From Lachnospiraceae bacterium (GTDB lineage: Bacteria > Bacillota > Clostridia > Lachnospirales > Lachnospiraceae): 64,000 bases of DNA. The notes beneath the pieces were generated by a model. It ran no database searches. It saw nothing but the letters and a program-made list of their open reading frames with translations, and was not told where the DNA came from. Position 1 is the stretch's first letter, and the number at the start of each line of letters is the position of its first letter. The position numbers were made by a program, and so were the translations under genes. The DNA lies in contig CABIZF010000007.1 of assembly GCA_902363135.1 (NCBI GenBank), positions 62,001 through 126,000 on the forward strand, in the 5' to 3' direction. This document shows positions 58,263 to 64,000 of the stretch, one piece after another.

Positions 58263-59233
58263 TGCCGTGGATTCCGGAAGAAGAAATCAAACGTGCAAGG
58301 GAGATCACCGCCATTGAATACCTGAAGAAATATCAGCCAAACCGTCTGAAAAAATCTTCAGCCAGAAATGAATGGGAGCTGACAGACCACGACAGCTTTA
58401 AGATTAACGAGCAGACCAGCCAGTGGCACTGGAAATCCAGAGATATCGGGGGCACCAGTGCTTTAAATTTCCTGATTCATGTAGACGGGTGTTCTTTTCT
58501 GGAGGCAGTGCAAATGCTGAAAGATGAGTATCCCACCTATATCCCTCCTCCAGTGGAAGCAAAGCCAAAGAAGCCATTTGTCCTGCCTACGGCCAGCCCA
58601 GACTGCCGCAGGGTGTTCCGCTATCTGAAAGAGCGGGGCATCAGTGGCGAGGTCTTACAGCGGTGTGTTCATTTGGGAATCTTATATGAGAGTCTGCCCT
58701 ACCACAATGCCGTGTTCATAGGACGGGATGAAAACCAGGTGGCAAGATATGCTTTCCTGCGTGGGATTTACGATGCCAGCGGAAAGTCTTTTAAGATGGA
58801 ACAGGCCGGAAGTGAAAAGGCATACGCTTTTTGTATTCCGGCGAAATCGGGATGCAGACGGGTTGCTGTTTATGAAGCCTGTGTGGATGTGCTTGCCCAC
58901 ATGACATTGGAACAGAGACAGGGAAGCCGGGATAAGTACCGTCTGGAGCTTGGCGGGATCAGCGCACCAAAAGAAGGGCAGAGCCAGCGGAGCATGAAAA
59001 AGCCGCAGGCATTGGAACATTTTCTGTCCCAGCACCCGGAGATCACCGAGATCGAAGTGTGTACCGACAATGACTTTGCCGGACGGTGGGCGTGTGAACA
59101 TATCCGAAAAGCCTACGAGGGAAGCTATCGGATCATCGAGAACCTGCCGGAAATCGAAGGGGCAGACTGGGCAGACATGGCAAAAATGGCTGCCCGTACA
59201 CCGGAGAAACGGCAGAATAGGGAAGCGAGGTGA
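58262..59233 (+). CDS. DUF3991/Toprim-domain protein
   Basis: 323 residues. The N-terminal part (REITAIEYLKKYQPNRL...WHWKSRDIGGTSALNFLIHVDG) is a DUF3991-like, CHC2-related region. The C-terminal half (VYEACVDVLAHM, VCTDNDFAGRWACEHI) is a Toprim fold with Glu and D-x-D, as in primases. Such proteins are standard in Firmicutes conjugative elements and may prime the transferred strand, though activity is not shown for most. It overlaps metK by one base and is followed by a TTG-started gene. Confidence 0.9.
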   Translation: MPWIPEEEIKRAREITAIEYLKKYQPNRLKKSSARNEWELTDHDSFKINEQTSQWHWKSRDIGGTSALNFLIHVDGCSFLEAVQMLKDEYPTYIPPPVEAKPKKPFVLPTASPDCRRVFRYLKERGISGEVLQRCVHLGILYESLPYHNAVFIGRDENQVARYAFLRGIYDASGKSFKMEQAGSEKAYAFCIPAKSGCRRVAVYEACVDVLAHMTLEQRQGSRDKYRLELGGISAPKEGQSQRSMKKPQALEHFLSQHPEITEIEVCTDNDFAGRWACEHIRKAYEGSYRIIENLPEIEGADWADMAKMAARTPEKRQNREAR

Positions 59234-59237
59234 TGCT

Positions 59238-60011
59238 TTGAAAGATAAAATAGAAGTGGAAATGCTGTCACCTCTGATGGCAGAGTTTATTCCGGACTAT
59301 TCAGATATTGTGAATCTGGATGATGCGGAGCCATTGGAAGGACCTGACCTGGTGCAGTATCAGACATCCATCGCAGAAAAGGTTGACGAGATCAATCGGC
59401 TCGGTATGCCTGACAACCAGCCATGCAACCTGATCGATTATTTTGACCAAAACAAGGACATTAAGGAAAAAGTGGAACGCATTACAATGGCGGTAAAGGA
59501 ACAGGAGGGCGTTTTATATGGCTGTGCAAACCTGACACTCCGGGAGAATCTGACACCAGAGGAATACCGTGTGGTGGGGCAGTATCTGAGAGGGCAGTAC
59601 AGCGATGGCTGGGGAGAAAGTCTGGAACAGCGGGAGATCAAGGTAGACGGTGGTGAATTATACTTACATTTCTATGTTGGTGCCGGCTCGGATTTCCAGA
59701 TACAGGTGAAAGCACCGGAAAACGGTGTGCAGGAAAAGCAGCCGGAACAAAAGCCGTCCCGTCCAGAACTTAAGCTCTTAGGGCATGACGGAAATATTTT
59801 CTCAATCCTTGGGGATGCCGCAAGACTGCTTAGACGTGCCGGGATGTCCGAACAGGCCAACGAAATGGCGGATCGTGTCCACAAGAGCAGCAATTACTAT
59901 GAAGCGCTGGGAATCATCAGCGAATACGTGGAAACCGAGCTGTCGGACCACCGTGAACAGCCCAGAACGCCAAGAAAAGAAACACTGAAAAAAGAGGATA
60001 CCTGCCGATGA
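59238..60011 (+). CDS. Conserved conjugative-element protein of unknown function
   Basis: 257 residues from a TTG with GAGGTGAT ahead. The first part (VEMLSPLMAEFIPDYSDIVNL) and the end (LGHDGNIFSILGDAARLLRRAGMSEQANEMADRV, ALGIISEYVETEL) recur, from my knowledge, in many Lachnospiraceae/Clostridia conjugative elements. No catalytic motif is seen. The neighbours are the Toprim protein and an adenine-type methyltransferase in one operon. Confidence 0.75.
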   Translation: MKDKIEVEMLSPLMAEFIPDYSDIVNLDDAEPLEGPDLVQYQTSIAEKVDEINRLGMPDNQPCNLIDYFDQNKDIKEKVERITMAVKEQEGVLYGCANLTLRENLTPEEYRVVGQYLRGQYSDGWGESLEQREIKVDGGELYLHFYVGAGSDFQIQVKAPENGVQEKQPEQKPSRPELKLLGHDGNIFSILGDAARLLRRAGMSEQANEMADRVHKSSNYYEALGIISEYVETELSDHREQPRTPRKETLKKEDTCR

Positions 60012-60077
60012 GCAGTTCCATAAAGAAAAGCACTTCCAGAGAAATATGGAAAATAAGCGACCGAAAGGATGATGCCT

Positions 60078-60890
60078 ATGGGAAATACCCTGAAACTTGA
60101 AGATCTTTTAAAACCGGACTGCCTGCCGGATGAGTCTGCCGGAGGGGAGAACTGGCGTATCCTGCATGGGGATACCTTAAAGCTGGTAAAAGGATTCCAG
60201 CCGGGAATTTTTGATGCAGTCGTGACCGATCCGCCTTATGCGTCTGGGGGAACCAAGCAGAATGAACGCAACCGTACCACTAACCAGAAGTACAGCAGTA
60301 TGAAAGCGGAAAACGCCCTGCCGGATTTTGATGGGGATAATAAGGACCAGCGTTCCTGGACCCACTGGATGGCAGAATGGCTGTACGATGTGCGGAAAGC
60401 CTGCAAGAGAGGGGCTCCGATCTGCCTCTTTATTGACTGGAGACAGTACCCGTCCATTACCGATGCCCTTCAGTGGGCAGGCTGGATCTGGAGAGGAACC
60501 GCAGTCTGGGACAAGGGAAACTCCCGTCCGCAGAAAGGCAGGTTCCGCCAGCAGGCAGAGTATATCGTGTGGGGAAGCAACGGCCCGATGCCGATCAACC
60601 GCCCGGTGTCCTGCCTTCCGGGTGTGTTCCGTTATGGAAATCCACAGAACCGCATCCATGTGACAGAGAAGCCGCTCCAGCTGATGAAGGATGTCATCCA
60701 GATCTGCGAGCCGGGTGGCCTGATCTTAGATCCGTTTGCCGGAGCTGGTACTACCATCCTTGCGGCGGCAGAGTCAGGCTATCAGGCGGTCGGCATCGAA
60801 GTGACGGATGTGTATTATAAGCTGGGAAGCGACCGTGTTCGCATTGCACTGGAAGCATTGGAAGAAGCGGAAAACGAAGAATCGCAGTAA
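60078..60890 (+). CDS. Site-specific DNA methyltransferase (N6-adenine/N4-cytosine, beta class)
   Basis: 270 residues. The catalytic motif TDPPYASGG lies near residue 55 and the SAM motif LDPFAGAGTTILAA near residue 220, the order of beta-class methyltransferases. DPPY favours adenine as the target. There is no restriction nuclease beside it, so it is an orphan that may shield the element. AAAGGA nine bases before the ATG at 60078 favours that start over two upstream in-frame ATGs (60069, 60072). Tandem palindromes follow the gene. Confidence 0.92.
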   Translation: MGNTLKLEDLLKPDCLPDESAGGENWRILHGDTLKLVKGFQPGIFDAVVTDPPYASGGTKQNERNRTTNQKYSSMKAENALPDFDGDNKDQRSWTHWMAEWLYDVRKACKRGAPICLFIDWRQYPSITDALQWAGWIWRGTAVWDKGNSRPQKGRFRQQAEYIVWGSNGPMPINRPVSCLPGVFRYGNPQNRIHVTEKPLQLMKDVIQICEPGGLILDPFAGAGTTILAAAESGYQAVGIEVTDVYYKLGSDRVRIALEALEEAENEESQ

Positions 60891-60893
60891 CCG

Positions 60894-60910
60894 GATGTCT
60901 GCCAGACATC
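60894..60910. promoter_or_regulatory. Palindrome GATGTC-N5-GACATC, copy 1
   Basis: A perfect 6-5-6 palindrome three bases after the methyltransferase stop. The second copy has the same arms and spacer length, 41 bases further. It is a candidate operator pair, or RNA hairpins. Confidence 0.6.
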
Positions 60911-60934
60911 TGAAAAAAGAAAGAAAAGAATCCA

Positions 60935-60951
60935 GATGTCCACAAGACATC
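60935..60951. promoter_or_regulatory. Palindrome GATGTC-N5-GACATC, copy 2
   Basis: The same arms as copy 1 with a different 5-base centre (CACAA). A further hairpin CCGGACAG/CTGTCCGG lies at 60991-61013 before the next gene. Confidence 0.6.
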
Positions 60952-61035
60952 CACAGAGCCAGAATGCTTTGTGGGTGTTTTTTAGATCATGCCGGACAGA
61001 GGTAAACTGTCCGGTCAGGAAAGGAGATGGTCGTA

Positions 61036-61359
61036 TTGGAACAGGCACTTGCTTATGTCTGCTGTTCTGCAGAAGAGGGAAAGACCAAAGTACAGCGGTA
61101 CTGCAGGAAGATCTACGAATTGGGATATGTGCCGATCTGCCCGCAGTACAGCTTTTCCCCATTCCTTGATGATGGGGACGCAGAGGATATGCAGGCCATG
61201 CGGAGAATGTCCCACCAGATCTTAAGGCGGTGCAGGATGGTGGTCGTCTGCGGAAAAGAGACCACCGGGACGATGAACACGGAGATCAGCATGGCTGACA
61301 GACTCCATATCATCTGTACCACACTGGATGGGTTGAGCAAAATCAAGGAAAATGAATGA
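61036..61359 (+). CDS. DUF4406/DUF7768-like (nucleotide-fold) protein
   Basis: 107 residues: ALAYVCCSAEEGKTKVQRYCRKIYELGYVPICPQYSF, then MSHQILRRCRMVVVCGKETTGTMNTEISMADRL. This is the layout of small Rossmann-like DUF4406/DUF7768 proteins, related to nucleoside 2-deoxyribosyltransferases. The reaction is unknown. The TTG at 61036 has AAAGGAG nine bases ahead; the in-frame ATG at 61027 touches that site, so TTG is preferred. Confidence 0.75.
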   Translation: MEQALAYVCCSAEEGKTKVQRYCRKIYELGYVPICPQYSFSPFLDDGDAEDMQAMRRMSHQILRRCRMVVVCGKETTGTMNTEISMADRLHIICTTLDGLSKIKENE

Positions 61360-61501
61360 TTCAGAAAAACGACTGGTTCAGAGGGGACGAAACCGGATGC
61401 GACTGGTTTTGCAAGCATAGCGTTTGGATATCCAAACGCACTTTGGGGAGAACCCCAATCCCCCATACCGAGCCGTAAACAGACGAAAGGAGAACGAAAA
61501 A

Positions 61502-61879
61502 ATGTTGGGATTTATACTTGGCACAATGACTGGAGGAGTAATGGGCGTTTTTGCAATGTGTCTTTTCATAGCTGGAAAGCGGGAGGACGAGGCGCTGGAG
61601 CGGTGCCGGATAAAACGGAAAGAGATCATCGACCACGGCGTGTGCATCTGTTTTGTAAACAGCCAGGGAGAGGAACTGTTCCGTCTGGCAGACGGGGAGA
61701 GCCTTGTGCAGAATGCCCCAAATGGAGAGCGGAACGTATCCACCTGCCACTATCTGGATGCCGATTCTGCTATGATCGATGGGAAGAAATGGAACCTTCT
61801 GGAATTTGCAAAAGAGATGGAAAAGAGGGGAATCATACTTGCCCCGATGGAGCTGTGCCAGGTACCGGAAAGGGGGTGA
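61502..61879 (+). CDS. DUF3789-like membrane-start protein with an extra domain
   Basis: 125 residues. MLGFILGTMTGGVMGVFAMCLFIAG at the start is the short glycine-rich membrane segment known as DUF3789 in conjugative elements. The rest (RKEIIDHGVCICFVNSQG, WNLLEFAKEMEKRGIILAPMELC) is a soluble small domain. GAAAGGAG precedes the ATG at 61502. The function is unknown. Confidence 0.72.
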   Translation: MLGFILGTMTGGVMGVFAMCLFIAGKREDEALERCRIKRKEIIDHGVCICFVNSQGEELFRLADGESLVQNAPNGERNVSTCHYLDADSAMIDGKKWNLLEFAKEMEKRGIILAPMELCQVPERG

Positions 61880-61886
61880 GGCCTAT

Positions 61887-61967
61887 ATGAAGAAAAAGAT
61901 CATTGCTGCAGCCGTAGCCATTGGCGTGCTGACAGGATTCCTGATCTGGAAAAACCGTGAAATGTAA
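61887..61967 (+). CDS. 26-residue membrane peptide
   Basis: ATG at 61887 with AAGGGGGTGAGG ahead, reading MKKKIIAAAVAIGVLTGFLI then WKNREM: a basic start, one membrane segment and a short tail. It lies in an otherwise tight operon, so it is probably translated. Confidence 0.55.
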   Translation: MKKKIIAAAVAIGVLTGFLIWKNREM

Positions 61968-62005
61968 TGGAGTAATCAATAACCCGTTGGAAAGCAGGTG
62001 AAGAG

Positions 62006-62314
62006 ATGAGAAAAAGAAACCATATGATACCAGTCCGCCTCAATGCAAAGGAGCTGCGTTTTCTGGAAGAACAGGTAGAAAAAAGCGGCCTGTCCCGTGA
62101 GGAATATATCCGTTCCATCGTCATGGGCGGCGAAGTCCGGGCAAGACCCTGTGAGCATCATGCAGAGCTTTTACGGAAAATATCCGGTCTGTGCAACAAT
62201 GCCAACCAGCTTGCCCATGTAGCCAACGGCTGTGGGATGGCCGGGGAAGAGAGTATCCGGGAAATGCTCCGCATGACGAAAGAGACATGGAGGCTGGTCA
62301 AAGAGGAATGGTAG
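62006..62314 (+). CDS. mobC: MobC-like relaxosome accessory protein
   Basis: 102 residues: HMIPVRLNAKELRFLEEQVEKSGLSREEYIRSIVMGG (ribbon-helix-helix type) and the MobC core LRKISGLCNNANQLAHVANGCG. MobC helps the relaxase open and bind oriT. The relaxase gene starts three bases after its stop, the standard mobC-mobA order. The origin of transfer is probably just upstream (inference). Confidence 0.9.
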   Translation: MRKRNHMIPVRLNAKELRFLEEQVEKSGLSREEYIRSIVMGGEVRARPCEHHAELLRKISGLCNNANQLAHVANGCGMAGEESIREMLRMTKETWRLVKEEW

Positions 62315-62317
62315 CCG

Positions 62318-63616
62318 ATGGCATACACCAGTATCATCCCGGTCAGCCGTCTGGACAATTCCATCACTTACATCCGAAATAAGGATAAGACCACAAAGAA
62401 AGGGCAGAGTGCCGGCTCTCTGGAAGAAGCCATTGATTACGCCATGAACCGGGACAAGACAGAGCGTTCCGTTTTTGAGGATGCCATCGGCTGTGTCTGT
62501 GAGACTGCCTATCAAGATATGGTAGCTACAAAGAAACGCTACCACAAGATGGACGGAGTACAGGGCTACCATCTGGTGCAGAGTTTTGCAAAAGGGGAAG
62601 TCACCCCGGAACTGGCACACCAGATCGGCATGGAGCTGGCAGAAAGGCTCCTTCAGGGAAAATACGAAGCAGTCATCACCACCCATTTGAATACGGCGCA
62701 TTACCACAACCACATCGTGTTTAACTCCGTTAGCATGGAAGATGGGAAAAAGTACCACAGCAACAGCAGGAGCTACTACGAGGATGTGAGGAAAGCATCG
62801 GATGCCTTATGCCTGAAATACGGATTATCCGTCATCGAACCGAAAAACAGCAAAGGGAAATCCTACGCCCAGTGGATGGCAGAACAGGACGGAAAGCCGA
62901 CCTGGAGAACCTCGATCCGTCTGGACATCCGGGATGCGGTGGCAGAGAGCTTCACATGGAAACAGTTTCTGGAACAGATGAAGCAGAGGGGATACCAGTG
63001 GAAGCTGAACCGGAAGTACATTGCATTAAAAGCACCGGGGATGGAACGGTATATCCGTCTGCGGAGCCTTGGGAAGCATTACTCGGAAGAGAGCATCCGC
63101 CAGTGGATCTTGCAGCCAAAAAGCAGGATACCTGTTGGAAAAGAAAAAACTTCCCAACCCCCGAAAAAGAAGTTAAAGGGGATACAGGCCCTGTATTATT
63201 CCTATCTGTATCAGATGGGTGTCCTAAAGCAGAAGCCGAAAAGGATCTCCCCAGTGCTCCGGGCAGATATCCGAAAACTGGATGCCAGGATCGAGCAGAT
63301 GGAATTTCTACAGAAGCACCAGATCACTACCCGTGAAGAGCTGATGGCATACCGAACCTCGTTGGAAGAGCAGGTACAGGCACTCATAAAAGAACGGAGG
63401 CGGCTCTACCGGAGCGAACCGGACAGTGACAGAATCAGTCAGATCACCGAAGAACTGAAGCCACTTCGAAAGGATATCCGTATCTGTGTGCGGATCGAAC
63501 AGCAGTCCAAAGAAATGGAAGAGCGGATGCATCTGGCAGAGCAGATCCACAGACAGGCAGAACAGGAAGAAGAACAGACGGAGAAAACCAGACAACCGAG
63601 AACAGAAAGCAGGTGA
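62318..63616 (+). CDS. mobA: Relaxase (MOB-type mobilisation nuclease)
   Basis: 432 residues. MAYTSIIPVSRLDNSITYIRN at the start and the HUH metal site in THLNTAHYHNHIVFNSVS (about 125-142) identify a Relaxase-domain (PF03432, MOBP-type) protein; the C-terminal third is coiled-coil. It nicks oriT and leads the single strand through the conjugative channel. The length is typical for this element family. It precedes the PcfB gene. Confidence 0.93.
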   Translation: MAYTSIIPVSRLDNSITYIRNKDKTTKKGQSAGSLEEAIDYAMNRDKTERSVFEDAIGCVCETAYQDMVATKKRYHKMDGVQGYHLVQSFAKGEVTPELAHQIGMELAERLLQGKYEAVITTHLNTAHYHNHIVFNSVSMEDGKKYHSNSRSYYEDVRKASDALCLKYGLSVIEPKNSKGKSYAQWMAEQDGKPTWRTSIRLDIRDAVAESFTWKQFLEQMKQRGYQWKLNRKYIALKAPGMERYIRLRSLGKHYSEESIRQWILQPKSRIPVGKEKTSQPPKKKLKGIQALYYSYLYQMGVLKQKPKRISPVLRADIRKLDARIEQMEFLQKHQITTREELMAYRTSLEEQVQALIKERRRLYRSEPDSDRISQITEELKPLRKDIRICVRIEQQSKEMEERMHLAEQIHRQAEQEEEQTEKTRQPRTESR

Positions 63617-63621
63617 ATGAT

Positions 63622-64000
63622 ATGAATTATGGAGGAGATGCGGCGGACCAGATCGTCCGGTATTCCCTGGATGGCGTGGACCACGGGCTCAGGCTTTCCG
63701 GTACGCTGGCAAAGCATCTGGCGGTATTTGTTGCCGCTGTATTAAAAGACCAGAAGAAAACGAGGGGCAGGACCCGGATGGTGCGGATGTTAAAGGAGAA
63801 CAAGCCATTGAAGTTCTTTACCGTACCGTCCGAACGTCTGCGTGAATTCTGCAGTGAGGGCAGGAAACGAGGTCTGCTCTATGTCATTATCCGGGATAAA
63901 AAGAACCCGGAGATGAGCGAGGTCATGGTCTTTGCCGATGATGCAGCCAAAGTCAACCGTGTCATGGATAAGATGAACCTTGATTTTGTAAGGAGCGAAG
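63622..64000 (+). CDS. PcfB/DUF3801 family conjugation protein, partial
   Basis: ATG at 63622 opens a frame still open at the window end (126 residues seen): MNYGGDAADQIVRYSLDGVD, LKFFTVPSERLREFCSEGRKRGLLYVIIRD, VMVFADDAAKVNRVMDKM. This is the DUF3801/PcfB family, encoded next to the VirD4/TcpA coupling protein in pCF10-like systems. The coupling protein gene is expected just to the right. Confidence 0.88.
   Translation, partial: MNYGGDAADQIVRYSLDGVDHGLRLSGTLAKHLAVFVAAVLKDQKKTRGRTRMVRMLKENKPLKFFTVPSERLREFCSEGRKRGLLYVIIRDKKNPEMSEVMVFADDAAKVNRVMDKMNLDFVRSE

Larger units (their letters stand above)
16837..64000. mobile_element. Acquired DNA: plasmid-like module, cargo island and conjugative element (right end outside window)
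   Basis: Everything right of tRNA-Arg looks acquired: partition and replication genes of plasmid type at 17.2-20.8 kb, AT-rich cargo with many broken genes at 23-44.7 kb, and relaxase, MobC, PcfB, ParM/ParR and sortase/adhesin genes typical of Firmicutes integrative conjugative elements from 44.8 kb on. No integrase and no second copy of the tRNA 3' end is seen in the window. It therefore remains open whether this is one element or two joined ones. Confidence 0.6.

Noticed and set aside
60008-60100. 30-codon frame overlapping the stop of the preceding gene and the methyltransferase start
   Set aside because: Short, Ser/Lys-rich, overlapping on both sides; could be a coupling peptide but evidence is too thin.
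62809-63336. 175-codon second frame in the relaxase gene
   Set aside because: Out-of-frame shadow; the relaxase frame has the HUH motif.

Overview
The window comes from a low-to-middle GC Firmicute, most likely a gut Lachnospiraceae (Clostridia). The evidence is the gene order yidC-jag-mnmE-mnmG-rsmG followed by parA-parB, the lineage-typical DUF4446 and DUF3881 genes beside serS, CIRCE/HrcA heat-shock control, strong AGGAGG-type ribosome sites, and a bile salt hydrolase. The genus cannot be fixed from sequence alone.

Region 1 (1-16.3 kb) is chromosome core close to the replication origin: the 3' end of yidC, jag/khpB, mnmE, mnmG, rsmG, an alpha/beta hydrolase on the other strand, a coiled-coil protein, chromosomal parA-parB, a DUF4446 protein, serS and a DUF3881 protein. 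Between 6.6 and 11.6 kb lies an unusual gene-poor stretch. It holds five parS centromere sites (TGTTTCACGTGAAACA or one mismatch) mixed with two families of hairpin-rich interspersed repeats. Most parS sites sit just before a copy of the second family, as if parS and repeat had multiplied together.

Region 2 (16.3-16.9 kb) has an intact tRNA-Arg(CCT), preceded by what looks like a second, broken tRNA-Arg(CCT). It marks the left edge of mobile DNA.

Region 3 (17.1-44.8 kb) is AT-rich acquired DNA. It opens with a plasmid-like module (ParB, ParA, a second ParB, replication initiator, small proteins, SSB) and then carries cargo dominated by stress and redox functions: two tandem Hsp20 genes under a CIRCE/sigma-A promoter, bile salt hydrolase, small alarmone synthetase, cardiolipin synthase, peptidase E, rubredoxin, hemerythrin, peroxiredoxin, YaaA, a diguanylate cyclase, a Crp/Fnr regulator, thioredoxin, thioredoxin reductase, an ASKHA protein, LysR, flavodoxin and a CMD protein. 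Many scars are visible: an IS1182-type relic, half genes, a rubredoxin without a start, an SDR-rhodanese fusion, and a yaaA fragment fused to another gene. It ends with a small regulator/DUF4062 locus.

Region 4 (44.8-64 kb, visibly more GC-rich) is part of an integrative and conjugative element: ParM/ParR-like pair, RHH protein with a very acidic tail, cytosine methyltransferase, amidoligase, a 2,109-residue thioester/CnaB surface adhesin, gamma-glutamylcyclotransferase-like protein, class B sortase, its own SAM synthetase (metK), a DUF3991/Toprim protein, an adenine-type methyltransferase, MobC, MOB relaxase and the start of a PcfB (DUF3801) protein. The transfer genes should continue beyond the window. 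The most intriguing set is amidoligase + adhesin + cyclotransferase + sortase, a possible surface-protein peptide-modification system. Next is the element-borne SAM synthetase among two DNA methyltransferases. Three genes here lack a normal start codon.
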